Shown in pieces: positions 13,187-21,562 of a stretch of DNA of 33,130 bases. The notes under the pieces were generated by a model. The model searched no databases. It was given only the letters and a program-made list of their open reading frames with translations, and had not been told where the DNA came from. Every line of letters begins with the position of its first letter. Within the stretch, counting starts at the first letter, position 1. Source of the DNA: Gudongella sp. (lineage in GTDB: Bacteria > Bacillota > Clostridia > Tissierellales > Tissierellaceae); assembly GCA_024649995.1 (NCBI GenBank), contig JANKMX010000023.1, forward strand, positions 1-33,130. The letters run 5' to 3'. The translations under genes and the position numbers were made by a program.

Positions 13187-14323
13187 ATGACTGTAAAATT
13201 AATGCAGGGTAATGAAGCCTGCGTCGCCGGAGCACTTAGGGCGGGGATGAAGTTTTATGCTGGTTATCCTATTACACCTTCAACTGAAATAGCTGAACTG
13301 TCGGCTGAGGCTTTGCCTAAGGTGGGAGGAAAATTCATACAGATGGAGGATGAAATCGGTGGAATTGCTGCAACCTTGGGAGGCTCACTAACCGGCTTAA
13401 AGTCAATGACTGCAACATCAGGTCCAGGTTTCAGCCTTAAGCAGGAGAATATAGGCTATGGGATAATAACTGAAACACCATGTGTCATAGTAAACGTTCA
13501 GAGAAGCGGTCCAAGTACGGGTCTTCCAACCTCACCTGCACAGGGAGACATCATGCAGTCACGTTGGGGAACTCACGGTGACCACTCAATAATCACACTT
13601 TATCCATCTTCAGTTAAGGAAATATACTATACAACCATTAGAGCATTCAATCTGGCTGAAAAATATAGAACACCTGTAATACTGTTATTGGATGAAATAA
13701 TCGGTCATATGAGGGAGAAAATTGAGATACCCGAAAACGATGACGTTGAAATAATAGACAGAAAAAAACCTACATGTGATCCTTCTGAATACAAGGCCTT
13801 CAAGGTTAAGGATGGAGACATAGTACCAGAGATGGCAGCCTTTGGACAAGGCTACAGATATCACGTCACAGGACTTGTACATGATGAGACAGGATTTCCT
13901 TCAGGAAATGAGCATGTTGCAGATAAACTGCTAAATAGACTTATAGATAAGATAGAGAACAACAAGGATGATATAGTTACTTATGAGGAGTATTTGCTTG
14001 ATGATGCTGACATTGCAATTGTGTCCTTTGGATCGATAGCCAGGTCATCAAAAACAGCTGTGGATACACTTAGGAGCCAAGGCTATAAGGTAGGACTTTT
14101 CAGACCAATAACCATCTGGCCTTCTCCAGAGGAACAGCTTGTGGAGCTTGCCAGTAAGGTTAAGAAAATCTACGTAGTTGAGCTTAATGCCGGACAGTAT
14201 TTCCTTGAGGTTGAAAGGATTGCTGGTAGGCATACACAGGTAGGCAAATATGGGAAAATCAATGGAGATATAATCACTCCTGAAGAAATAGTTGCAGTTG
14301 TGAAGGAGGATCAAAATGCCTAG
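13187..14323 (+). CDS. korA: 2-oxoacid:ferredoxin oxidoreductase alpha subunit
   Basis: This subunit carries the pyrimidine-binding and transketolase C-terminal-like domains of the enzyme that oxidatively decarboxylates a 2-oxo acid to its acyl-CoA, reducing ferredoxin. The 378-residue protein has the substrate-side motif YPITPST (27-33), a TSGPGFSL loop near 80-88 and the RSGPSTGLPT region near 106-115. It lies between korD and korB (overlap eight bases with korB). 2-Oxoglutarate is the likely substrate from sequence type and subunit order D-A-B-C, but branched-chain 2-oxo acid enzymes (Vor) share this layout, so specificity is open. Confidence 0.92.
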   Translation: MTVKLMQGNEACVAGALRAGMKFYAGYPITPSTEIAELSAEALPKVGGKFIQMEDEIGGIAATLGGSLTGLKSMTATSGPGFSLKQENIGYGIITETPCVIVNVQRSGPSTGLPTSPAQGDIMQSRWGTHGDHSIITLYPSSVKEIYYTTIRAFNLAEKYRTPVILLLDEIIGHMREKIEIPENDDVEIIDRKKPTCDPSEYKAFKVKDGDIVPEMAAFGQGYRYHVTGLVHDETGFPSGNEHVADKLLNRLIDKIENNKDDIVTYEEYLLDDADIAIVSFGSIARSSKTAVDTLRSQGYKVGLFRPITIWPSPEEQLVELASKVKKIYVVELNAGQYFLEVERIAGRHTQVGKYGKINGDIITPEEIVAVVKEDQNA

Positions 14324-15137
14324 TGAATTAGTAAAAAATTATTTTAGAACTCAGAACTTACCTCATATTTGGTGTCCGGGCTGTGGAAACGGCATAGTTA
14401 CAAGGGCATTGGTCAAGGCTGTTGATTCACTGGGTCTTGATAAGGACAAGGTATGTGTTGTATCAGGCATAGGCTGTTCATCTAGAGCACCTGGATACCT
14501 TGACTTCAATACACTTCACACCACTCATGGAAGGGCCCTGGCATTTGCTACCGGAGTTAAGATGGCCAACCCGGAATTGAAGGTAATTGTAATAACCGGA
14601 GATGGAGATTCATCAGCAATCGGAGGTAACCACCTAATACATGCTTGTAGAAGAAACATAGACATAACAACAGTAGTATTCAACAATAACACCTATGGAA
14701 TGACAGGAGGACAGTTCTCACCAACAACACCTACTGGCGACAAGGGTACTACAGCACCCTATGGAAATGTTGACCCTAACTTTGATCTATGTAATCTTGC
14801 TACGGCTGCTGGTGCATCCTATGTTGCCAGAGGAACTGTGTTTGCTGCAAATCAGCTTGAAAAGAATATCATTGCAGGAATCCAAAACAAGGGATTCTCT
14901 TTTATAGAAGCCATGTCAACATGCCCAACATATTATGGTAGAAAGAACAGAAAGGGCAATGCTGTTGATATGACAACATATCTTAAGGAAAATGCCATAA
15001 ACAAGGTTGCCTGGGACAAGCTTCCTGAAGAGAAGAAGGAAGGCAAATTTGTAATTGGTGAGCTGCATAGCATTGAAAGACCTGAGTACACAGAACAGTA
15101 CGACAAGCTTATAGCATCACTTAGGAAGGAGGGCTAA
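14316..15137 (+). CDS. korB: 2-oxoacid:ferredoxin oxidoreductase beta subunit (TPP-binding)
   Basis: The beta subunit binds thiamine diphosphate. In the 273-residue protein the CPGCGNG motif (20-26) and the TPP/Mg2+ motif GDGD (95-98), followed by Asn123-Asn124-Asn125 and TYGMTGGQ, are intact; Cys54 in GIGCSSR adds a likely cluster ligand. The start ATG 14316 lies in the end of korA behind AGGAGGAT, so synthesis of A and B is coupled. It forms the catalytic core with KorA and passes electrons to the ferredoxin KorD. Confidence 0.94.
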   Translation: MPSELVKNYFRTQNLPHIWCPGCGNGIVTRALVKAVDSLGLDKDKVCVVSGIGCSSRAPGYLDFNTLHTTHGRALAFATGVKMANPELKVIVITGDGDSSAIGGNHLIHACRRNIDITTVVFNNNTYGMTGGQFSPTTPTGDKGTTAPYGNVDPNFDLCNLATAAGASYVARGTVFAANQLEKNIIAGIQNKGFSFIEAMSTCPTYYGRKNRKGNAVDMTTYLKENAINKVAWDKLPEEKKEGKFVIGELHSIERPEYTEQYDKLIASLRKEG

Positions 15138-15138
15138 T

Positions 15139-15666
15139 ATGAAACGTTGGGAATTGAGATTTTCAGGATCAGGTGGACAAGGTTTGATTACAGGGGGAAT
15201 AATTCTTGCAGAAGCGGCAATACTGGACGGTAAGAATGCCCTCCAATCACAGTCATACGGACCTGAAGCCAGAGGTGGAGCAAGTAAGGCCGAGGTAATC
15301 ATTAGTGATGAAGAGATATCATTTCCAAAGGTTGAGCATTGTGACCTTCTGTTGTCACTGACTCAGCTGTCATGCGACAAGTATCTTAGCTCACTTAAAC
15401 CGGGAGGAATTCTTGTAATTGACGACTCTGTTGAAAATCCGGACAGGGATGACATAAACATCTATAGAATCCCTATTCTCTCAACAGCCAAGGAGAAGCT
15501 GGGTAAGCCTATGGTGGCCAACATAGTTGCACTTGGAGCAATCCATAGCATAACTGAGATAGTTTCACAGGAATCACTCCAAAAAGCTGTTCTTTCCAGA
15601 GTCCCAAAGGGTACGGAGGAATTGAACAAGTCTGCCCTTAAAGAGGGATATGGATTAGTCAAGTAG
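15139..15666 (+). CDS. korC: 2-oxoacid:ferredoxin oxidoreductase gamma subunit
   Basis: The 175-residue gamma domain helps bind CoA and completes the heterotetramer. It starts with the family signature RFSGSGGQGLITGG (GSGGQG at 10-15) and has QSYGPEARGG near 38-48. AAGGAGG lies before ATG 15139, at the end of korB, with one base between the genes. Together korD-A-B-C form one transcript from the promoter at 12882. Confidence 0.93.
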   Translation: MKRWELRFSGSGGQGLITGGIILAEAAILDGKNALQSQSYGPEARGGASKAEVIISDEEISFPKVEHCDLLLSLTQLSCDKYLSSLKPGGILVIDDSVENPDRDDINIYRIPILSTAKEKLGKPMVANIVALGAIHSITEIVSQESLQKAVLSRVPKGTEELNKSALKEGYGLVK

Positions 15667-15681
15667 AAAGGTTGTTGCCGG

Positions 15682-16548
15682 ATGGTATCAAATCAGAATG
15701 TAATCAAGAATATCCAGGACAATTATTCAAGACTCAGCAAGGGTCAGAAAATAATTGCCGAGTATATGATAAATCAATATGATAAGGCAGCGTTCATGAC
15801 CGCTGCCAATCTCGGTAGGAATTTGAACATAAGTGAGTCAACGGTTGTAAGGTTTGCAAATGCCCTTGGATATTCAGGCTACAAGGAGTTGCAGCGAGAG
15901 CTACAAGAGTTGATAAGAAACAAGCTTACTACTGTTCAAAGGCTAAATCTTTCTGAGGATTATTCAAAAAACGAGCATTCAATTGCCAAGGTAATGGAAA
16001 AGGATGTTGAAAATCTTAGAAAAACCTTGTCTGAGGTTGATTTCGAAAAGTTTTACAATGCGGTGGAAATGACCCTAAAGGCAAAAAACATATATATTAT
16101 GGGATTGAGGAGCTCATCCTTTCTTTCAGGGTATATGGCTTTTTACATGAATTTCATATTCGATAACATTAAGCTTGTGCAACCAGGTGCAAATGACATA
16201 TTCGAGCAGCTTACAAAGGCAACCAAGGAAGACATAATAATATGTCTCACATATCCAAGGTATTCCAAGAGGACATTGGAGGCACTTTATTATACCAAAG
16301 GCAAGGGCTGCAGAATAGTGAGTTTCACAGACAGCCTTATTTCACCAGCATCTGACAAATCAGACATAACAATCATTGCCAGAAGTGACATGCTGTCCTT
16401 TGTGGATTCACTTGTGGCACCAATGAGCCTGATCAACGCCTTTATCATAGCTCTTGGAAGTGAGAAGAAGGAGGACATAACTCCATACTTTGAGGAATTG
16501 GAGCAGGTTTGGAAGAAGTACAGCATCTATGATGAGAACAGTCTGTAG
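15682..16548 (+). CDS. RpiR/MurR-family transcriptional regulator
   Basis: RpiR-family proteins join an N-terminal helix-turn-helix domain to a SIS sugar-phosphate-binding domain and usually repress carbohydrate genes. In this 288-residue protein the HTH covers about 36-62 (TAANLGRNLNISESTVVRFA, key residues Ser51-Thr54-Val55-Arg57) and the SIS domain about 110-255. The gene lies 15 bases after korC, before a strong terminator, so it appears to belong to the kor operon. This pairing with an energy-metabolism operon is less usual than sugar loci. The ligand is not known. The ribosome site is modest (AAAGG ten bases before ATG). Confidence 0.88.
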   Translation: MVSNQNVIKNIQDNYSRLSKGQKIIAEYMINQYDKAAFMTAANLGRNLNISESTVVRFANALGYSGYKELQRELQELIRNKLTTVQRLNLSEDYSKNEHSIAKVMEKDVENLRKTLSEVDFEKFYNAVEMTLKAKNIYIMGLRSSSFLSGYMAFYMNFIFDNIKLVQPGANDIFEQLTKATKEDIIICLTYPRYSKRTLEALYYTKGKGCRIVSFTDSLISPASDKSDITIIARSDMLSFVDSLVAPMSLINAFIIALGSEKKEDITPYFEELEQVWKKYSIYDENSL

Positions 16549-16571
16549 GAAATTATTTATAGCAGCTTGAG

Positions 16572-16602
16572 TCCGTTGTGGTAAAACGCAGCGGATTTTT
16601 TT
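16572..16602 (+). terminator. Intrinsic terminator of the kor operon
   Basis: TCCGTTGTG (16572-16580) pairs with CGCAGCGGA (16587-16595), two G-T pairs included, over a 6-base loop, followed by seven T. Confidence 0.88.
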
Positions 16603-16716
16603 ATGTAATATATATAAGGGAAGTTAAATATCATAGTAAATAATATCATAAATGATAAGAAAATCTACTACGTTTGTGTTATTATTCATATAGGGCAGAT
16701 TTGAGGAGAGGATTAA

Positions 16717-17937
16717 ATGAAATCAAGAGTTGGAGTTATAGGTGGAGGACCTGCAGGAATTATGGCAGCGGGAGAAGCCTCAAAAAGAGGGCATGATGTT
16801 GTATTGTTGGAGAAGAATAATCAGTTGGGAAAGAAGCTGTTTATCACCGGCAAGGGGAGATGTAACATTACAAATGCGGCACCAATCGAGGAATTTTTTG
16901 ACAATATTGTAACAAACAAAAATTTTCTCTACAGTAGCTTATATACGTTCGACAACAATGGGATCATAGATCTCTTGAACAAATACGGTTTAAGTACAAA
17001 GGTGGAAAGGGGTAACAGGGTTTTTCCTGAAAGCGATAAATCAAGTGATGTAATTAAGGCCTTTAAAAGATACCTGGCTCAGTGGGGTGTTGACATAAGG
17101 CTTAATTCTGATGTTTCCCACATCAAATACGATGGAGAGAGCTTCACAGTGTATTTGAGGGACGGGAATGAGCATCAGTTTGACAAACTCATCCTGACAA
17201 CTGGAGGGAAAAGCTATCCTGCAACTGGATCCACAGGAGATGGGTATTCATTTGCCAAGTCATTGGGGCATACAGTCACTGACCTGAGACCCAGTCTCGT
17301 TCCCATTGAACTGAATGATGAATGGGTTAAGGATCTCATGGGTTTATCACTTAGAAATGTGGCCTTGACCGCATATAAAGGGAAAAAGGAGGTCCACAGT
17401 GAATTTGGGGAGATGGTGTTTACCCACTATGGAATTTCAGGGCCTATTGTCCTCTCCATGAGCAACTATGTGAACAGCATTAAGTCAAACCTTGCCCTGA
17501 CATTGGATCTAAAGCCTGCATTGGATGTTGAGAAGCTGGATGCTCGAATTGTACGGGATTTCAACCAATTTAGCAACAAACAGTTGAAAAATGCCTTGAA
17601 TGATCTTTTACCACAAAGACTTATACCATGGATCATAGAGGCCTCCGGAATATACCCGGATAAGGTTGTGCACCAGATCACCAAAGATGAAAGGGAGAGC
17701 CTTGTGCATTCACTTAAGAACTTCTCTCTTCATTTTAAAGGCTTCAGACCATTAGAGGAAGGGATTGTAACATCAGGAGGAATAAACGTAAAGGAGATAA
17801 ATCCATCAACAATGGAGTCAAAAATTATACCAGGGCTATTCTTCGCAGGTGAGATAATTGATGTGGATGCACTTACAGGAGGATATAATCTCCAAATAGC
17901 CTATTCAACCGGATATTTGGCCGGAATAAATGTATAA
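16717..17937 (+). CDS. NAD(P)/FAD-dependent oxidoreductase, HI0933/YhiN family
   Basis: This flavoprotein belongs to the HI0933-like (BaiN/YhiN) family, whose physiological reaction is mostly unknown. The 406-residue protein has the N-terminal dinucleotide loop GGGPAG (9-14) followed by Glu at the ribose position, the family motif ITGKGRCN near 48-55, a middle TTGGKSYPATGSTGDGY region and the C-terminal FAD-binding GGYNLQIAYSTGYLAG. GAGGAGAGG precedes ATG 16717. In Clostridia this gene commonly lies just before cmk, as here. BaiN in gut Clostridia acts in bile acid dehydroxylation, but the name should not be carried over without support. Confidence 0.9.
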   Translation: MKSRVGVIGGGPAGIMAAGEASKRGHDVVLLEKNNQLGKKLFITGKGRCNITNAAPIEEFFDNIVTNKNFLYSSLYTFDNNGIIDLLNKYGLSTKVERGNRVFPESDKSSDVIKAFKRYLAQWGVDIRLNSDVSHIKYDGESFTVYLRDGNEHQFDKLILTTGGKSYPATGSTGDGYSFAKSLGHTVTDLRPSLVPIELNDEWVKDLMGLSLRNVALTAYKGKKEVHSEFGEMVFTHYGISGPIVLSMSNYVNSIKSNLALTLDLKPALDVEKLDARIVRDFNQFSNKQLKNALNDLLPQRLIPWIIEASGIYPDKVVHQITKDERESLVHSLKNFSLHFKGFRPLEEGIVTSGGINVKEINPSTMESKIIPGLFFAGEIIDVDALTGGYNLQIAYSTGYLAGINV

Positions 17938-17942
17938 ATTGC

Positions 17943-17971
17943 TTGTTTATGTTACGTGTTTATTATATAAT
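17943..17971 (+). promoter_or_regulatory. Promoter of the cmk leader
   Basis: TTGTTT (17943-17948), 17 bases, then a perfect TATAAT (17966-17971) put the start of transcription near 17978, six bases after the flavoprotein stop to the -35. Its RNA would run through about 255 bases of leader to a terminator placed directly before cmk. Confidence 0.65.
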
Positions 17972-17977
17972 TATATA

Positions 17978-18203
17978 GGAGAGTTTGTTAACCTGTAGTA
18001 TTATAAGAGGGCTATTACTGTAGATATGAATCCATTGTTTCTAAACTATGGATCAAGAGGAAGATTGAAGACGGAAACCATCTAAAATAGATAAGGTTAT
18101 CAGCATGATTTTTTCTGCTACAATACATCCGGACCGAGCCTACTTTTGGGATTCATTTCCAGGGGATGTCAATAGTCTTTGGCCTGAAACACTACTGTAT
18201 GCA
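17978..18203 (+). ncRNA. Candidate structured leader RNA of cmk (unknown class)
   Basis: This stretch lies between a promoter and an intrinsic terminator and has no gene I can support. A helix TAACCT (17989-17994) with AGGTTA (18094-18099) closes a 111-nt domain holding three hairpins: GTAGTA 17995-18000 with TATTAC 18013-18018; ATCCAT 18030-18035 with ATGGAT 18048-18053; ATCTA 18080-18084 with TAGAT 18088-18092. A second domain is closed by ACATCC (18125-18130) and GGATGT (18164-18169). The layout, promoter, folded leader, terminator, ribosome site and gene, is that of a transcription attenuator or riboswitch, or of a small RNA ahead of cmk. It matches no riboswitch consensus I know. Helices were found by eye. 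Confidence 0.5.
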
Positions 18204-18232
18204 AACCACCAATGGGTGGTTATTCTTTTTTT
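18204..18232 (+). terminator. Terminator/attenuator immediately before cmk
   Basis: AACCACC (18204-18210) pairs perfectly with GGTGGTT (18215-18221) over AATG, followed by ATTC and seven T (18226-18232). The cmk ribosome site begins two bases further on. So most transcripts from the leader promoter should stop here unless the hairpin is prevented. Confidence 0.8.
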
Positions 18233-18233
18233 C

Positions 18234-18239
18234 GGAGGG
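18234..18239 (+). promoter_or_regulatory. Ribosome binding site fixing the cmk start
   Basis: GGAGGG lies six bases before ATG 18246. The frame is open upstream to 18105, but only 18246 gives a normal cytidylate kinase N terminus. Confidence 0.85.
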
Positions 18240-18245
18240 CAGATT

Positions 18246-18908
18246 ATGACCAGAAGTTATTCAGTTGCAATAGATGGGCCTGCTGGAGCCGGAAAGAGCA
18301 CAGTAGCAAAAATTGTAGCAAATAAATTAAATTTTGAATACATCGATACAGGTGCCATGTACAGGGCTTACACCCTTAAGGTACTACAAAACAATCTCGA
18401 TCCAAAGAATCAGGATGAGGTAAATTCTCTTCTTGATTCCACTGATATAGGTTTTACCAATAATCATATCTATCTTGATGACAGGCTGGTGGATGATGAG
18501 ATCAGGGATAACCGCATTAGCGATAATGTCTCTTACATTGCAAGCAGCAAGAAGGTACGGGAGAGAATGGTGTCGCTTCAACAGGAAATGGCATCAAGAA
18601 AATCAGTGGTAATGGATGGCCGGGATATAACAACTGTAGTTCTGCCAAATGCAGATTTCAAGTTTTATGTAACGGCTTCGGTTGAGGAAAGAGGTAGAAG
18701 AAGGTATCTGGAATTGCTTAACAAGGGTGTTGAAAATATCACTCTAGATGGAATCATTGAGGACATCCGAAAACGTGATAAGATTGACAGCACCAGAGAA
18801 GAATCGCCTCTTACCAGGACTGAGGATTCAATCCTCGTGGACACAACCGATCTCAGCATTGAAGAAACTGTTGACCTAATTATCAACCTTGTAAAGGGGG
18901 GAAAATAG
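18246..18908 (+). CDS. cmk: Cytidylate kinase
   Basis: Cmk phosphorylates CMP and dCMP with ATP, feeding CDP/dCDP pools for RNA, DNA and phospholipid (CDP-alcohol) synthesis. The 220-residue protein starts with the usual Ser-Val-Ala-Ile-Asp strand and Walker A GPAGAGKS (11-18), then DTGAMYRA, the CMP-binding DGRDITTVVLP and the RRRYLEL and RDKIDSTREESPL lid/catalytic region, all conserved. The in-frame extension back to 18105 (47 residues) is rejected because it lacks a ribosome site and homology. The gene is preceded by a terminator-bearing leader and followed after two bases by plsC. Confidence 0.96.
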   Translation: MTRSYSVAIDGPAGAGKSTVAKIVANKLNFEYIDTGAMYRAYTLKVLQNNLDPKNQDEVNSLLDSTDIGFTNNHIYLDDRLVDDEIRDNRISDNVSYIASSKKVRERMVSLQQEMASRKSVVMDGRDITTVVLPNADFKFYVTASVEERGRRRYLELLNKGVENITLDGIIEDIRKRDKIDSTREESPLTRTEDSILVDTTDLSIEETVDLIINLVKGGK

Positions 18909-18910
18909 GA

Positions 18911-19489
18911 TTGTTTTATTCATTGATAAAGGCTATTGCCTTTGTGGTCTTCAACATCGTATTCAGAATAAAGATTGAAGGCAAACAAAACATTCCAGGT
19001 GATGGTAGACTTGTGCTGTGCTCAAATCACAAAAGCAATTGGGATCCCATGATTATTGCAGCCATGTTTCCAAGAAAAATATCCTGGATGGGGAAGAAGG
19101 AACTCTTCCAAAGTAAATTTCTTAGAGTACCACTCAAATGGTTGGGTGTATTTCCTGTAGATCGACAGGTTGCCGATTTATCGGCTGTTAAGACAGCCTT
19201 GAGGATTTTAAAATCGGAGAAGGTATTGGGGATTTTCCCCGAAGGTACTAGAGTTAAGGAATACAACCCTGAAAATGCAAAGGCAGGTGTGGCTTTACTT
19301 GCAATGAAATCAAAAGCACCCGTTCTACCGGTTTACATCGAGGGTACTTATAAATTGTTCAGCAGACTTGATATCATAATAGGTGAACCTACTGAATATC
19401 ACAAAAAATATACTGGCAGGCTGGGCAACGAAGATTATGGCAATATTAGCCAGGAAATTCTGGCAAAGATATATAGGTTGGGAGGCTAG
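18911..19489 (+). CDS. plsC: 1-acyl-sn-glycerol-3-phosphate acyltransferase
   Basis: PlsC adds the second acyl chain to lysophosphatidic acid, making phosphatidic acid at the inner membrane face. The 192-residue protein has an N-terminal hydrophobic anchor (about 5-20), the catalytic HX4D motif at His40-Asp45 (NHKSNWDP) and the glycerophosphate-binding FPEGTR (109-114). The start is TTG 18911, with AAGGGGGG overlapping the end of cmk; the next in-frame Met is far inside the catalytic region. The cmk-plsC-ispH/rpsA order is typical for Clostridia and joins CTP supply with phosphatidate synthesis. Confidence 0.93.
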   Translation: MFYSLIKAIAFVVFNIVFRIKIEGKQNIPGDGRLVLCSNHKSNWDPMIIAAMFPRKISWMGKKELFQSKFLRVPLKWLGVFPVDRQVADLSAVKTALRILKSEKVLGIFPEGTRVKEYNPENAKAGVALLAMKSKAPVLPVYIEGTYKLFSRLDIIIGEPTEYHKKYTGRLGNEDYGNISQEILAKIYRLGG

Positions 19490-19492
19490 AAG

Positions 19493-21484
19493 TTGGAGAT
19501 TATATTGGCTGAAAACGCAGGATTCTGTTTCGGTGTTGACAGAGCAGTCAAAATGACTGAGGATGAACTGTCACAAAGCGACAGCAGGGTTTACTCCTAC
19601 GGGCCGTTGATTCACAATCCACAGGCTGTCAAGGCTCTTGAAGATAAAGGACTAAAGACAGTTGATGGTTTTGGGGATATAAGTGACGGAAGAATAATAG
19701 TAAGGTCTCATGGCGTACCCCAAAATATAATCAATGAGATTGAAGAGTCAGGCTTGCACCTTGTCGACTGCACATGTCCCTATGTAAAGGCTGTCCATAG
19801 GAAGGTCCAGGAATATAATTCAAATGGCTACAGTATTGTTATCATAGGGGATAGGAAGCATCCAGAAGTGATTGGTATAAATGGCTGGTGTGGAAACAGT
19901 GCATTTATCATAAATGACCTGGATGAGGCCAAGGAGCTGCCGGATATGGAAAAGGCCTGCGTTGTGTCACAAACCACAAACAGACTTGATAAATTTCTGG
20001 AACTCAGCAGGATTGTTGAGGAAAAATCAAAAGAGACTATTCTCTTCAACACAATCTGCAATGCTACGAAGCTTAGACAGGAAGCTGCTGAGAAAGTGGC
20101 AAAAAAGGTCGATGCAATGATTGTTATTGGTGGAAAACACAGCTCCAATACGATTAAATTGGCCGAAATAAGCAGTAGACACTGCAAAAATGTGTTTCAT
20201 ATAGAAACTATTGAAGAATTAGCTTTACAAAGGCTACAAAATTTTAATACAATAGGAATAACCGCAGGTGCTTCAACACCTGATTGGATAATTAAGGAGG
20301 CTGTTAAGGTAATGGAGAATTATAACAAAGATGAAATGATGGAAGCGATTGAGAGTTCCTTTAAAAGGATCAACAGAGGTGACGTTCTTAAGGGAACAGT
20401 GCTTTATGTAACAAACAACGAAGTAATGGTAAACATCAACTACAAAAGTGATGGAATAATCGACAAAAGCGAGATTTCCAAAGAGCAGGATGCAGATCCA
20501 AAGGAACTGTTCAAAGTAGGAGATGAAATTGACGTATATGTAATGAAGCTTGATGACGGTGAAGGCAATGTTGTACTTTCAGCAAAAAGAGTTGACTTCA
20601 TTAAAGACTGGGAAGTACTTGAAGAGTCCTATAAAAATGAAGAAATTCTAGAGGTTAAAGTTCTTAATGCAGTTAAGGGAGGACTTACAGTACTTGTCAA
20701 TGGTGTAAATGGATTTATGCCTGCATCACAAATTTCAATGAACTACGTATCAGACCTAAACCAGTTCAAGGGACAAACACTTAATGCAAAAATAATAGAT
20801 TTTGATATTCAAAAAAGAAGAATGATCCTTTCAAGAAAAGCTGTTGAAAAGGTAGAGGTAGAGAAGCAGAGAGCTGAGCTTTGGGAGACAATTGAAGAAG
20901 GAAAAATGCTTACAGGAGTTGTACAAAGACTTACTGATTTCGGTGCATTTGTTGACCTTGGAGGAATTGACGGTCTAATTCACATATCAGATCTTGCATG
21001 GTTCAGGGTAAAGCATCCTTCAGAGGTGTTGAAGGAAGGCGACAATGTTGAAGTTAAGGTTCTTGCCTTTGACAAGGAAAAGAACAGGATTTCACTTGGT
21101 CTTAAGCAAACCACGGAAGAGCCTTGGGAGGTATTCCTTAAGGAATACAAGGTTGGAGACATCATAGATGGAGAGGTTGTCAACATTCTTGACTTTGGAG
21201 CATTTGTAAGGGTTATTAAGGGTGTGGATGGACTTCTACACGTTTCACAAATTTCTAAGGATCATGTTGAGAAGCCTTCAGACGTCCTAAAGGTAGGCGA
21301 TAAGGTAACTGTTAAGATTACTGAGATCAATGAAGCTGACAAGAAAATCAGCCTAAGCGCAAAGGATGCAGTTGAGTCTGATGAACCAGCTGAAGAGGTA
21401 CCTGCTGTTGAGGAAGAAGCTGAAGAGGCTTATGAACAATCTGATTTCAATACAAGCGTTGAAGAGCTAACAAAAGAAGACTAA
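19493..21484 (+). CDS. ispH: Fusion of 4-hydroxy-3-methylbut-2-enyl diphosphate reductase and ribosomal-protein-S1-like domains
   Basis: The N-terminal 280 residues are IspH (LytB), the last enzyme of the MEP isoprenoid pathway, reducing HMBPP to IPP and DMAPP. Its [4Fe-4S] ligands Cys12, Cys95 and Cys189, His41, His73, His123 and Glu125 are present. The C-terminal part holds four S1 RNA-binding repeats at about 295-367, 383-451, 469-539 and 554-627, then an acidic tail. The last two show the standard DFGAFV core, the first two are more divergent. Start is TTG 19493 with GGGAGG upstream. This gene fusion is known in Clostridia; whether the two parts are functionally linked is unknown. It ends at a strong terminator. 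Together with ispA it shows a MEP-type isoprenoid route. Confidence 0.95.
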   Translation: MEIILAENAGFCFGVDRAVKMTEDELSQSDSRVYSYGPLIHNPQAVKALEDKGLKTVDGFGDISDGRIIVRSHGVPQNIINEIEESGLHLVDCTCPYVKAVHRKVQEYNSNGYSIVIIGDRKHPEVIGINGWCGNSAFIINDLDEAKELPDMEKACVVSQTTNRLDKFLELSRIVEEKSKETILFNTICNATKLRQEAAEKVAKKVDAMIVIGGKHSSNTIKLAEISSRHCKNVFHIETIEELALQRLQNFNTIGITAGASTPDWIIKEAVKVMENYNKDEMMEAIESSFKRINRGDVLKGTVLYVTNNEVMVNINYKSDGIIDKSEISKEQDADPKELFKVGDEIDVYVMKLDDGEGNVVLSAKRVDFIKDWEVLEESYKNEEILEVKVLNAVKGGLTVLVNGVNGFMPASQISMNYVSDLNQFKGQTLNAKIIDFDIQKRRMILSRKAVEKVEVEKQRAELWETIEEGKMLTGVVQRLTDFGAFVDLGGIDGLIHISDLAWFRVKHPSEVLKEGDNVEVKVLAFDKEKNRISLGLKQTTEEPWEVFLKEYKVGDIIDGEVVNILDFGAFVRVIKGVDGLLHVSQISKDHVEKPSDVLKVGDKVTVKITEINEADKKISLSAKDAVESDEPAEEVPAVEEEAEEAYEQSDFNTSVEELTKED

Positions 21485-21505
21485 TATCAAAAATTGAAGA
21501 GACTA

Positions 21506-21537
21506 AATGGGTTAAATTTAATTTAACCCATTTTTTT
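21506..21537 (+). terminator. Intrinsic terminator after ispH-rpsA
   Basis: AATGGGTTAAAT (21506-21517) pairs perfectly with ATTTAACCCATT (21521-21532) around TTA and runs into T 21531-21537. The A run on the left makes it possibly two-way. Confidence 0.92.
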
Positions 21538-21562
21538 GAATAAAATACGGGGAGGTTAATCC

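Noticed and set aside
18026-18085. 19-codon leader peptide (ATG 18026) in the cmk leader
   Set aside because: The nearest AGAGG is about 15 bases away and there is no run of regulatory codons; kept only as a remote possibility.
18204-18225. T-box element before cmk (GGGTGG in the terminator region)
   Set aside because: The full T-box sequence with ACC, specifier loop and aminoacid-type gene are lacking; GGGTGG is only one side of the terminator stem.
18105-18245. 47-residue N-terminal extension of cmk
   Set aside because: No ribosome site, passes through a terminator hairpin, and Cmk normally starts just before the P-loop.
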